A stretch of 64,000 bases of DNA from the NCBI GenBank assembly GCA_017591395.1, contig WEDG01005380.1, forward strand, positions 124,001-188,000, in the 5' to 3' direction. This document shows, piece by piece, positions 1-11,060 of this stretch. Source of the DNA: Schistocephalus solidus. Its lineage: Eukaryota; Platyhelminthes; Cestoda; Diphyllobothriidea; Diphyllobothriidae. The notes beneath the pieces were generated by a model. The model did no database searches. It had not been told where the DNA came from and was given only the letters and a program-made list of their open reading frames with translations. Both the position numbers and the translations under genes were made by a program. Within the stretch, counting starts at the first letter, position 1. Each line of letters opens with the position of its first letter.

Positions 1-1057
1 ATAACCATCATATTCACCTAGAAAAGCGCTACTAGAATAGAACCGATAAAAAGATGTCACAAAAGCGCCTCTCCACAATATCAACAATGCACTAATCGGA
101 ATTCAAAGCTGAGTTTCACAAAGCTCTGCCTTTTAGCAGTTTGCAAAATATAAGGAGTCTTGAGCGGATAAACGATTATAACTAGATATAAAAATCACCG
201 TTTTCCGGACTATCTCACCGAGTACCACTAGCGCAGAAATGCCCGCTGGTGAATCATATAAGACGGTAACTAATAATGTGATAAGCGCTTACTTTTAATT
301 TCTCAAGTTTTTTATTATGGGGGTTTGCATCCGGGATCCCACCAATATACAACCACATATGTTTGAAATAATTAAATATTTTCACTAAAATAAATTTTAA
401 TGGCCCATTTTAAAATTTTCGTTGACTCTAATAGTTTTACTGAGGGATATAGTTGCAATATTTCACTTCCATCTGATAATTTAGTTCGTTTTTTGGTATG
501 CAACCCACTGGTTTACGTCTAATACGTCCGGTGAAAAGGTACTGTTACATGTAACAGTTAGAAAAAATTAATTATAAGGTACACAGATCACCATTATTAT
601 ATTTATGCCCCGAAAGAGGCAAAAACAAAGAAGAAAAGACAAAAGATATGTGAACTAAAAATCCGTCCATATGGGGCAGTTTGGCGAAGATCTGTACAAA
701 TTATTTGAGTATCCTACGCTGTCTAAATTCGTTAAGATGCAGAAAGTTTTTGGACGAATGTGTTGTGAACTAAGGATCAGCCCAAGATCACTCGAAAGTT
801 AACAAAACATGGTTCATATATTTGAGTGAGATAACGTTAGAATCGTAGTAATCTGAGATGAAATTTTAGTTTTGAGCAGTATAAATTACGCATGACAGAA
901 AAATAACAGACGTTTTAACGTAGGTAGCAATAACTGATCAGATTAATTGGAAAATGACCGTCAGAAATTGTCCACATACCATAAAAGCCGAAAGCTAAAT
1001 ATGAGTTCAAACAATTTAAGAAAATTTGTTTGAAGGTAAATTCAATAGCTAACTTAC
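1..1057. other. Non-coding stretch, no gene recognised
   Basis: AT-rich sequence with stops in all frames and no open frame with convincing protein character. It lies downstream of the zinc-finger exon on the minus strand, so it is probably intron of that gene. I looked for a further minus-strand exon around 640-800 and found none with good splice sites. Confidence 0.5.
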
Positions 1058-1456
1058 AGGAACCGCGGCTTTCCTTCGTCTTGAACCCAAAACTGGAACT
1101 GGATAGTCTGAGGTGGGCAAATTAGAGGCAGAGGAATCTCCATTCGCACTAGTGGATGATGAGATGGGTTCTGATTGAGATATAGGTGTGACCATAGCTG
1201 ATGTTGCCAAAGGTGCAGGGCTCTGGGAAGTAACATAAGTTGGCACTGACTGAATTTGTTTTGCGGAGGCCGAATGGTTTGGTATTGATGAGCTTGTGAG
1301 CTGAAGTCGCAAACCAGGAGATCCACCATTTACATTTGATGTCTGTGTCAAAGTTAGTGGAATTGTACCAGCTGACGTTGAAAGAAGGGCAGTGGTAGGC
1401 AGTGAGTCAATACCATTTATAAAATGGCATTTCTCCTGAATCTTTTGTGGCACATT
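1058..1456 (-). CDS. Internal exon, Ser/Thr/Pro-rich part of a C2H2 zinc-finger gene
   Basis: A 399-nt (133-codon) internal exon. It begins after a strong acceptor (a long T run ending TTTTTTTAG, read on the minus strand) and ends at a consensus donor, CCT|GTAAGT. Both ends are phase 0, which fits the phase 0 donor of the zinc-finger exon 660 bp upstream. The product is low-complexity and rich in Ser, Thr, Pro, Ala and Gln, with a basic patch near the end (GSRRRKAAVP). This is typical of a disordered linker or activation region in a zinc-finger transcription factor. No folded domain is visible, so the exon's role rests on its neighbour. Joining the two exons is inference from phase and spacing. 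Confidence 0.65.
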
Positions 1457-2115
1457 CTAAAAAAATAAAAAAAGGAAAATTCTATGGGCCTAAGTATTTT
1501 CTAACATTTGAACTCACATTTTAGAATAATAAAGTAACTTATAAACAAGATAATGCAGTTTGAAAAAAGAACATCAAATAACACATTTTATCCGTATACT
1601 TAAGTATATAAGCTTTACTAACTTGTAACTAACATGTAACTGAATCCACTTAATTGAGTGAAATATTAAAATGTGCTCATTACTCATTCCAATAGGGAAG
1701 GAATTTTTAAAGCGTTAAAAAGCACCCAAACAAAAGTTACTGAGTTAAAATAGAGAACAAAATATCAAAATCAACGGCAAGCGATAAGGATGTCCCAGCT
1801 CAAAAGCTAAAATGGTGACACGAAAACCAAATTGTCAAATTTGGGCTAAAACTTCAACTATAGGTATCATGAGTTCACAATAATACTAAATATAGGATGT
1901 GCTGTCTTCTGACTATATGTCGTGCTTATAAGTACGACCCTCTCGCGAGAGTATTAAAATGGAATCATAAACAGTAAAAAAACAAAAGCTACAGAGGGAA
2001 ACGAAATTTTTCGTTCAAAACGATAGATGAATCTGATATTTTAAAAAGCACCAATAAAAATATCAGTCGACCGTTTTAAACCAGAAAACAAATAAAAAGG
2101 AATTAAAATATTAAC

Positions 2116-2496
2116 CTCCAAAGTGGGGTGATATATTCCCATATGTTCTTCCAGTAGAGCACGTTCAGTGGAAGAGGCAAAACAAAGCGCACATGAGAAG
2201 GTCGTAAAAGAATCAACGGAAGGATGTTGCGTTTTCATGTGTTCTTTTACAGAAACAATAGATAACGTGGAAAAATTGCACATTGGACAGCAAAGAACAT
2301 GAACAAATCCAGGGGGATTGGGGAGTCGGGTAAATATAAGGGATACAGTTTTGTTCGGGTGATTATTCGAATCCGTATCGTTTCCAATAAAGTAAAGCGA
2401 ATTTTCCGCATTATTTGCTACAAAATTTGGGATATTAGTTGTGAAGGTAGGCGATCCAATGGACTTTGCATCAGTATACTGCAGGGTCTCCATCAT
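2116..2496 (-). CDS. C2H2 zinc-finger exon (two fingers)
   Basis: The minus-strand frame encodes two classical Cys2His2 fingers. The first, CPMCNFSTLSIVSVKEHMKTQH in outline, is C-x2-C-x12-H-x4-H. The second starts CALCFAS and ends EEHMGIYH with the same spacing. C2H2 fingers bind DNA or RNA, and tandem pairs usually belong to nuclear regulators. The exon closes at a donor after ...HPTLE (GAG|GTTAAT), phase 0, matching the next exon. The 5' end is uncertain. A pair of Met codons at 2491-2496 follows an in-frame TAA, so translation could start there. Alternatively the exon could begin slightly inside, after a CAG or GAG acceptor. The gene could not be named. Confidence 0.75.
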
Positions 2497-2929
2497 TTAG
2501 ACACACAGCAAAAAGAGACAGAAGACCCAATGATAAAATATCTGAAATAGGCGCTCTTCAGCTAGCTACTCTAGTTGTTGCGTTTTAGGTGCAGACAAAC
2601 AAAGTGTGATGAATGTGATTACGAGGTGAGGAAAACATGCTGTTATTTCTGACTGCTTTAACTATCTGGCTAACGGATATTTTGTTACTTACGTTATTTT
2701 CAGTTTTTAAAGTTGAAAAAGTCAAAGAAATACGAGAAGAACCCAAACTGAACCACCTTTTTGTCGTAATAAGTGGAGGTTTGACATTGGAAATAAACAG
2801 CAAAGAGATGAATGCTGTTCCCATTAATATTCGAGGGCGTTATAAAGATTTAAGAGTAAAAAATACATTCTAAGTCAGCCAGTCAGTCAATCCGTAAAAT
2901 TTAATAGCTCTCGTGTCCCAAAAAATTTG

Positions 2930-2970
2930 TATAAATAAATAAATTGTGTATTTAAGGTCCAGAGGGCCCC
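2930..2970 (-). repeat. 3'-end fragment of a retroelement with (TTTA)n tail
   Basis: The sequence has TATAAATAAATAAATTG followed by a TTTAAGG/CCAGAGGGCCCC block. It is nearly the same as the stretch at 4782-4826. Read on the minus strand it looks like a LINE or SINE 3' terminus: a GC-rich block, then an A/T-rich TTTA tail. I cannot tell which element it ends. Confidence 0.4.
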
Positions 2971-3279
2971 ATAATTACAAACTTAGTATCGTGGTGTAAA
3001 TAAATACAAAGATGATAATTGCTGCACTCTGTGAGCAGCCATATGAACATAGGTCATTAAAGATATCGAGGATTCCGTACTGGACTACGCACGGGCATTA
3101 GGTCAAAGCCAAACTTAGGAGTACTTAGTAGAAAGTTAGCCTGCTATACTCAGTGGAAGCGTGGATAATCGTAATAGTAAGAATGAGGAATATCTGATTA
3201 AAAATTAAAAAAATTCTTCACAGTACCTACAATTCCTGATGGTATAAAGACCACCACACATTCCGAGTGCAGCTGGTGC

Positions 3280-4020
3280 GTGAATGTTTTATTTGGTCAA
3301 GGAAGTAGCAAGCAGCCAGGAGGCTTTTACTGTATGAGCTTTCAAAGCACCTGTAAAAGACTGGGTAAATCTGACAGTTAATGGTGTGCCAACTTCAATT
3401 AGCCATAAGCTAATGGACCTCACTCTCGACCAACCTCGGGCACAGAAGGTTACCTTACCAACGAGATTAAGGGAGAACCAGAGAGCCAATTGCCTAAGAA
3501 TAGTATTAACGAATGAGTTCTCTAACATTGAAAAAGTGAATTCCAGTGCACCTCTTGGTAAGAGTGACCATACTAAACTGCTCTGGGATTACTCACTTTA
3601 TTATCAAAGCAAGCAAAATATACGGAAGGTGGATGTTAAGGCGATGAAAAACGTACTCATGTCTGTGAATTGGGACCGCTTGCTCAAAGGTATCCAGAAG
3701 ATGACTGGAGATCATTTAAGACGATATCAATTGATATGATTGAGCGCTATAGTCTGGCTAAGGTACAAAGAAAGATTAGTTACCCTGCCTGGTCAACAAG
3801 AGAATGTAAGATTCAGTCTCTTTAACCCACTTTGTTGAAGAAATAAGGCCTTTGCCCTTGAGCTCCTTATTCACATTGAAAAATGCCAATAGAATAAACG
3901 TTAAGAACCCTAAATTTGACAAAATTTAACGAAGTTTTTCGAGATGTGTGAACCAGATGCAAGCTGCCGCTACTGACACAATCTTCCTTATATGTACGAG
4001 AGTTTCTTAAATAATTAGTA
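3280..4020 (+). pseudogene. CR1-like LINE fragment (family A): endonuclease C-terminus and linker
   Basis: The plus-strand frame at 3386-3739 carries the end of an AP-like endonuclease domain: ENQRANCLRIVLTN, then SAPLGKSDHTKLLWDYSL. This is the motif where CR1/Jockey endonucleases end (LxLxxTN ... PLGxSDHxxL). The following bases read as the usual linker before the reverse transcriptase (VQRKISYPAWSTREC in broken frames). The fragment has no RT, carries frameshifts, and stops where the inverted copy at 4035-5690 begins. It is a dead piece related to the copies at 20.6 and 35.3 kb. Confidence 0.7.
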
Positions 4021-4034
4021 ACTAGTCTTTATTT

Positions 4035-5690
4035 AAATGTTTTAAAAATACCGGAAAGGATCACCTCGTTAGGAGGTCCGTTCCATGCTCTACTGACCCT
4101 CTGCGAAAAGGCATTTCGTCGGCCATCTGAGTGGACTAACTTCCTTTGCAAGTTAAAGTGATGACCCCGTAGATGTTCCGTCCCAGCCAATTTGATGAAA
4201 GCACTCACAGCATCTGACATTCTGGTATGTTATGGTGAGTTCACCTCGTATTCACCTGTTATCGTTTGGAAAAAAAACGACTTCAGCCATTCTTGCTTCG
4301 TAAAGCGTGTGACTAAGATTTTTAACCATCTTTGTAGCCCTTGTCTGCACTTCTTTCAGTTCTAGATGATCCTTTTTAAACCAGGGACGCCAGACATGGA
4401 CGGCATCTTCAAGTAAGATCGAATGAATTCCTCTTAGGTTTTTCTGAAAACTTCTGTGTCAATCTGCACAAATCCTCGCCTGAGCACAAATAACACCTGT
4501 GTAACACATTTAGTAGCCGTTAGACACTGTGAATATGGTTTGATTGAGGCGTTTATTAAAACACCGAGGTCCTTCTGTTTCCCAACATTTAAAAGGAGAT
4601 GCCCATCGAGAGGGTGTTGGGAGGAATCATCCTTCTCACTGCTCCTTCCGGTACCAAATCTTTATACCACAAAATTTTCCAAATTTAAAACTTAAGAACA
4701 AACGATCAGAACAATTTCTAAGTCGGTTTAGACTCTTGAAGTGCGTGCCTGTCGGCGTCCGATCTGATGGTTCTCCGCAGTGTATAAATAAATAAATAAA
4801 TTGTATATTTAAGGCCCAGAGAGCCCCGTCATCGTCAGTAAACATGAAGAGGCTGGAAACCAGGTCATCGCCATAGTCGTTGATGTAGCACAGGAAGAGC
4901 AACAGCCCTAAGTCGTAGCCCTAGGGTACACCACTTGGAACAGAGGTAGAGGTTGAATTCGAGGCATCGATGCACAAAGTTTGCAGTCGCCTTGTAATAG
5001 AATCCGTGATCAATGTCAACAACATTCCTCTTATACCAATTTAACATATTTTATAGATTAGGTATTTGTGTGGGACACTGCCTATCGCCTTCTTGAATTC
5101 AAGTAAATGACGTAAACCCTACCATCTTCGTCTGCTCCATCTGAAGCCACGCTGTAGCTCTGAGAGTAAGTGATCATCCTCGAGGAAATTAACGGTCAAC
5201 TTCTAAAATAAAGTTTCCAGTATATTACAGAAAATGCAGGTTAGGCTGATGGGCTGATAATTTTTGACATTAAATCGAGCCTCACCCTTGTATATAGGGT
5301 ATATATTTGCTGTCTTTCACTCGGATGGCAGTCTCTCTTATTCAAACGAGGGATGGAAGGTAGGTGCTAGTTGTTTTGAAGAGTTCCCTCACCAATTCTC
5401 CCTAAGAACTGTGCCGGTATATTTTCCGGATCAGATGACTTTGCTTCTTTGAGTTTTTGCAACTCTCGTTCCGCGAAATATGCTGTTGTTAATGCTAGGC
5501 AGCTCGAAATATCTGCGTTATACAATTGTACGACCTTTATGCTGAAATTTGGCACAATGTTCTTAATTCTAAGAAACTTTCGATGGTAACATCTCTGATG
5601 TTTGCTCTGAAAGTCTAGATTCGCTTGCTCATCTGGTTCCCAGGGAATTTTGTGATAGGCAAGAAAGAACATTTAATTTCCTATTAAAAT
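4035..5690 (-). pseudogene. Inverted CR1-like LINE copy (family A), RT to 3' end, decayed
   Basis: Read on the minus strand from 5672, the frame opens with the RT entry segment (KLKEAKSSDPENIPAQFL). It continues through LLFLCYIND YGDDLV and a degenerate catalytic motif, FTDD in place of FADD (about 4840-4900). It then reaches LNRLRNCSDRLFLSFKFGK and ends in the conserved tail TEHLRGHHFNLQRKL (4029-4220). Many frameshifts split it. A 45-bp TTTA-tailed fragment interrupts it directly after the FADD position. The tail closely matches the plus-strand piece at 12765-13200, so both belong to one subfamily. Confidence 0.75.
4782..4826 (-). repeat. Very short (TTTA)n-tailed insertion inside RT
   Basis: The stretch is TATAAATAAATAAATTG plus an AAGGCCCAGAGAGCCCC block, the same as 2930-2970. 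In the minus-strand RT it separates the FADD region from the conserved segment LNRLRNCSDRLF, so it looks like an insertion of about 45 bp. An ultra-short 3'-end retroinsertion would explain it. Confidence 0.4.
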
Positions 5691-5889
5691 ATTCATAGAT
5701 TCGCAAAACCTATTGATGTTGCGGTGGATTTCCTGTATTCCTATGGATTTAACTATAAGATAGCGGATGTCAAACGCCTATTGTCCTGTAGCAAAAATCT
5801 ACATATTTTAGTTAAAATGTTTTCCCCAATTGAGGTTGATTCCATTTTTGCCCACTGACACCGAGTTTCAAGATATCCGGAAAACGCGA

Positions 5890-8680
5890 AAATCTTCAAA
5901 TGTCGTGATCTCACCTCCATGTAGCAAATAATTAGGTCCCTCTCATCAAATAAACCCTCGTCTTCTCAGCCAAAAGCTCCTCAATCTGCTCGCAATAAAA
6001 TTAACCATAGGGGGTCAGTTAATCCTACCCCTGTGAAATCGGACTCACTACTGCCCCTTACTTCTACCTTTAATACTCACTCAAGTCAACTAACCACCTC
6101 CGCCTGTCTCCACATTGGCAGCACCCACAATTGTGGTTTCTAATTTTACTAGTAGCCCCCTAGAACATCCGCGAATCAGGCTACATGATCTAGACCGACA
6201 GCTTTGCCCTATCAGCGAAGTCCTCAAAGTTTTTATTTAAAAGACCCCAGGAATACCATCAGAAAAACGTGATTCAAAATCTGAAACCGAATATGACCCA
6301 AAATAAAGGTTACATAGTTCCATTCAATGATATACTGCCTTCTCTTAGATCTACTTAGCCTTTATAACTGAAGTCCTCAATAAACCCCATGGTCCAATTA
6401 TTCCCCCGAATAATTGCTTGTTCCGCATACTGGGTACCAACGAATGCCCTATTTTTAACCTTGCTAATGGTCCCTATGGTAATCGTCCTCAGCCGTTTGC
6501 ACTCCAACCTAGTCCAGGAATCCTATCACGTAAGGCCAGGAGTTCTCACATGAGTTACCCAAACTCCTTTAAACTCCATAATAGAAATGGGATCCCACCA
6601 CTTAATCTTTAAGCTGCTTGCCCCCCACTAGTATCTATCTTCCTTCTAACCTCCCCCTGCAAAGTTAACTACCAATCAGCTTACCCTATTTTTAACTTTC
6701 CTAGTATTCAAAATCGGAAAATTTTAACCCTACGTGTTTTGGATCTGACTTAGCCTTTTGTTGCTGACTCTCCATATTTCAATAATTGTGGACCCCTGGC
6801 AGCTACTATTCATCAAATAAAAACAACTTCCAACCTACTTCTCCACCTCAAACTTTTTATTCTAAATGATATTGATAGTAGCCATGTTGCCCATATCACA
6901 GTAAATTTTATATTATTGGATGCCAGGTCCGTTATAAACAAGATGGACCAAATCAGAACAATTTCTCCCGAAATGACGCCTGATATTATACGCATAACCG
7001 AATCCTAGTCGCATGCCCTAATTCATGATTCTCCCCTTTTCATAAATGACGCACACTTCTACCGCCAAGACCGCCTAAATATGTATGGAGGCGGTTGCTT
7101 TCTTTATGTTAAATCTTACTTAAAGCACTTTGCCTATGATCTGAATGTCTCTTCATTCTCTGAATACTTCTGCGTTGTATCCATTATTCTTTCGCCACAA
7201 AGAAAGGCTATTATTAGATGCATCTAAAATCCTCCAAAATCGTCAGCCCATGACGACAAAAATCATTACGAAATTTTAAATTAGTTTTGGAACCCACTTT
7301 CGATGTTAAAATAATCGTGGGAGATTTTATACTTCCCTGCAATACATTGGCTTTAGAAAATTTGCCCGTCCATATTTCAGCCTTTCCACGATACTGTCAA
7401 CTTCTCTAACTTGTTTCAGCTTGTGCGTTCTCCAACAAGAGATAATCACATTCTAGGGCTGATATTTAACAATGAAATCGTTCCTCTTTTCTTTGATTAA
7501 AAAGGATCTTTTTGATAATGACCGTGTCTTAATTCACTGATAGCTACCGCCGGCCTTTTCAAAATAAGACAAACATAATTCGAGCCTACCTTTGATTTTA
7601 TAGACAACGCATTAATAAATAAGTTTATTGGATCATTGGATTGGCATGCATTTCTCTCCTGTAGTGACGCAACAGTCATTTGTAACGTCTTGTCTAAGGT
7701 TTCCACATATATCTTAGAATTTGTGCATAGAAGACATGTCAAGCTAAACTCTTCGGATTCCCCTTTTCCTCACTTTTTTCATAAAAGACTAAAAATTGAG
7801 AAGTCAACTGCGTGATCCTTCTACTGTTTTTTTATTCGTATATATCAGAATCAGAGAAATTTTTGAAATGGCCTCAAAGAGGCGTCAAGCGCGAGACAGG
7901 CAGAAAAGATTAAATACTCTCAGTGATTCGAAACCTGCCAAATTGTTTGCTAAAATCTTCCGTCATCGGTCTTACTTCAAGCGTGGTCATGATATTCCCT
8001 CTTTGCTAAATGACCGTAAAATAGTCCTCGTCGATGACACTCAGAAGGCGGAATTGTTAAGTACACTGTTTGCAAAAGACCTTACTACTCAGTTCAAACC
8101 AATTCCCTTTTGTCATCCGCTTTCCAACAGATACTCAAAACAATTGATTATTCTTCAGAACTGATTCATAAACATATAAATCGTTAAAAAAATTAACATT
8201 GTTTGGGATCGGATGGTATTCCGAACTCGATTATCAAACAGACATCAGTCCTTCTCAGGCTGCTTAATCATTTAATCTACTTTTATATTTTAAGCGTTTT
8301 CCCCAAAATATGGAAGATCTCAATAATCCTTCCAGTTTTCATTTCTGGATCTCGATCTGAGGTAAACAACTACTGGGGCACGTATCAGACCCCATTCATA
8401 GAAAATCTTGTTAAAAAGACAATTTTCAATAAAATTCTTGCTTTTTTTCTAAACAATGAGTTTCTGAGCTCTACTCAGCATAGAGGTTTACCCGAAAGAT
8501 CCTGTGAAACTTGAAACTTAGTCTTTCTTAATCTTATCACTTCCCTTCGTAATGAACAGAAGTCAGTGGTAGTTATCTATTTTGATCTTAAAAAAAGCCT
8601 TCGACAAGGTGCCACATAAACGCCTTTTAGTAAAATTTTAATCCCTCTGCATCCAGTCTCATCTGTTTGACTTCATCGGG
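5890..8680 (+). pseudogene. Family B LINE, copy 1, first part: ORF1 region, endonuclease, RT start
   Basis: This is the upstream half of a second non-LTR family. The endonuclease is visible at about 6880-7200: VINKMDQIRTISPEMTPDII, then TES, then HFYRQDRLNMYGGGCFLYVK. The linker (7861-8165) has RRQARDRQKRLNTLSDS. RT begins with GSDGIPNSIIKQ (8203). The catalytic YFDL-KKAFDKVPHKRLL is present at 8575-8635 but needs a frame change. The region 5890-6800 corresponds to the proline-rich ORF1 end of the copy at 24.1 kb. There are many stops and frameshifts. The copy is interrupted at about 8680 and resumes at 9616. Confidence 0.7.
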
Positions 8681-9615
8681 TTTAATTTATCCAAATTCGT
8701 GATCCTACACATAAGCGACGGTCGAAAAGTATCTCTGAAACACCAGTACTTTATTAATGGCACTGCATTAAAAGAGGTAGAAACACAAAAAAGATCTGGG
8801 CATGTGGACAACGGCAAATTTGATTCCCTCAGAACACTGCAAGAAAGCAGTCCAGAAGGCAACATGTACATGGCACTGGATCAGACGTGCGTTTAAAATA
8901 TTCCCCCCTGATCTCTTTGGAAAATTCTACGGCATCTTCGTGAGACCGCACTTAGATTACGGAATACCAGCCTGGATACTGTGGAGAAAGAAAGACTTTG
9001 ACCTCCTCGAACAGGTGCAACGGAGAGTAACGAAGATGGTCAACGGTTTTAAAACTTTACCATACCAAGACAGATTGAAAAAGCTTGACTTATTTACTAT
9101 TTACTACAGGCTCTTACGGTGTAGCCTGCTCTGGACATTCCGGATTATCTGGGGCCATGATTCCTCCCTGAGATCGGAGGATTTATTCAAGTTTGCCTGC
9201 ACTACTCATCTGCGTGGTCATCCTTACAAGGTCAAAAGCGAACGCATACGATTGAACCGCAGAAAGTTTTTTTCAGCCAACGAGTGGTACGAGCTTGGAA
9301 CTCGTTACTAAGCGAGACGGTTACCTCTGACAGCATTTATGATTTTAAAAGAAGGCTTGATTGCATAATATTTGACAAAAGACGACTCTCACAACATGAT
9401 TACTTAAGACCAGCCTTTAAAATCTTTCGGTTTCGACCTTTCTTTCACAATGTTTCGCATTTGAAGTTATGTTATACTTTGACTCAAACATTTTTAAATG
9501 TACACCATTTTTTTTCTTTTGACTGTACACATGCAATGATGGTTTTACATTAATAGGGTCATCAAGGGCAATGCCTGTAATCCTTCAAATATACAAATAT
9601 AGATAAAAAAATATA
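8681..9615 (+). mobile_element. 5'-truncated family A LINE nested inside family B copy 1
   Basis: The family B RT stops after CTTCATCGGG at 8680 and resumes at 9616 with GGGTCCTACC, reading YLSNHYQKFMV. Between them sits the 3' part of a family A element. It has thumb and C-terminal segments RPHLDYGIPAWILW, LEQVQRRVTKMVNGF, CTTHLRGHPYK and RAWNSLL. It then has a 3' UTR and an A-rich tail made of CAAATATA-like units. Three G residues flank both sides, a possible very short target duplication. The frame 8802-9311 is long for such a relic, so this insertion is younger than its host. Confidence 0.75.
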
Positions 9616-9776
9616 GGGTCCTACCTATCCAACCACTATCAGAAATTCATGGTTTTTAATAGCTACTCGATGCCTCACTCGATTACAGGTGGTACCGTAC
9701 AAGGCACGGTTCTCGGCCAACTGCTCTTCCTTCTTTACATCAGCTATATTTCACCAGAAATCAGAAATTCGCAAAC
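9616..9776 (+). pseudogene. Family B LINE copy 1, RT middle segment
   Basis: This short stretch continues the family B RT after the nested insertion. The frame reads YLSNHYQKF, then GGTVQGTVLGQLLFLLYI, the conserved region just before the catalytic ADD motif. It is cut again at 9777 by an inverted (TTAA)n-tailed repeat. Confidence 0.6.
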
Positions 9777-10095
9777 TTAATTAATTAATTAATTAATTCG
9801 TTATTTATTGCCAGTTTAAAGGCAAGGTCAAAAGGGATATACAGTAGGGGGTCGAGCTGACAGTGAAAAACTCCTGATCATTCTTTATATTGTTTTCAGG
9901 AGAAAACACTACAGCTTATTGAACGGATTAAAGTTCAGGACAGGGAAGTATTGACACAGGTACACGGTGTAGTACTTCTCCTTTCATTGTTGTGGATCAG
10001 GTATTCTGTAAAAACAGCAGGTATGCCGGCGAACGGCTGCTAGCTGTCGACTAAGTAATAACCCGATTACGCACTGCCAACGAATTTAAGTGTGT
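9777..10095 (-). repeat. Inverted (TTAA)n-tailed retroelement end with terminal hairpin
   Basis: The stretch starts with (TTAA)n at 9777-9799, then TTATTTATTGCC / GGCAAGG, then a block ending GAAAAACTCCTGATC. The same order occurs at 34141-34360. Read on the minus strand, this is a 3' terminus with a TTGCC...GGCAA hairpin (stems 9808-9812 and 9821-9825) followed by a TTAA tail, as in RTE elements or their SINEs. Family B coding resumes near 10100, so this is an insertion. Confidence 0.55.
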
Positions 10096-11060
10096 TTATT
10101 CACATTCTAAGGACACCGCAAATATTTTCGTTGATAAAATTTACGCTGATATTTTTATGCTGTCGCAACGGAGTTCAAGGTGACAGATAGAATTTTCTTC
10201 CTCCAAGTGCAGTTTCATTTGTTTTGGCCCTGTTAAGCTTCCTGACCGCATTACCTTTGAAAATAGTTTACTCTTTGAATGCTTCAGTATAAAGGACCTA
10301 GGCCTGAATTGTACAAATAAGCTCACCCAATCACCTCATGCAGATTGTATCTCTGCAAAGGCTGCTCAGATATGTGCGTTTGTATAACAAAAATGTTTTC
10401 TTCCTGAAATAAAACGCAGGCTTTATCAAATATTTGTTCAACCTGTCCTTGAATATTGCTGCCCCTTATTTGGTCTAATGAATGCCCATGACTGCAGGAA
10501 AATCGAACGTGCTCAGAGGGTATTCACTCGTCGACTCTTCCCTATGCTGGGTCCAGCTGTTCGTAAACTAAGAGATGTCAGTTGGTTAAAATTTAATTTT
10601 TACGAGTTCAAAGGTTCGAAGCTGGCCTATGCTTCCTGTTTCGTATTAACTCCAGCTGTACTCTTCCACGTATTGATGCTCTCACCCCAATAGATCAGTC
10701 CTATGCCACGCATACTTCCTCGATGGTTATTCCACTGCCCCTTTGCTCTACGCCTAAACGCTCAATCTTTTTAGCATCAAAATATGCATTCCTGTGGAAT
10801 AATCTTTCTCTAGACCTTCGGTAATTGCCTAAGGTACCAGTATTCAAATTTAAATTACATAAGCATCTTATATCAGAACGCATAAAGTCTTTACTGACTG
10901 TGTCACTCCCGAAAACTCAACTTCTGGACTTTGAAAGGGTCCTCCTTGGATTTAAGGTCAAATGATGCATGCTTTATTTGTTCATATTCAAACGTAGATT
11001 TTTAAAATTCCCTATTTTTAATCTGTTGATAAATCCACCGTTATTTTGCCCCTCCCCATG
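10096..11060 (+). pseudogene. Family B LINE copy 1, RT C-terminal part
   Basis: Family B resumes around the catalytic site: IYADIFML at about 10140 stands where FIYADDL occurs in the other B copies. It continues with ICFGPVKLPDRITFE, FSIKDLGLNCTNKL, PHADCISAKAAQICAF and VLEYCCPLFGLMN, then the C-terminal FLWNNLSLDLR segment near 10790. The order matches the copies at 27.4 and 30.4 kb. Frames shift several times, so it is non-functional. Confidence 0.7.
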
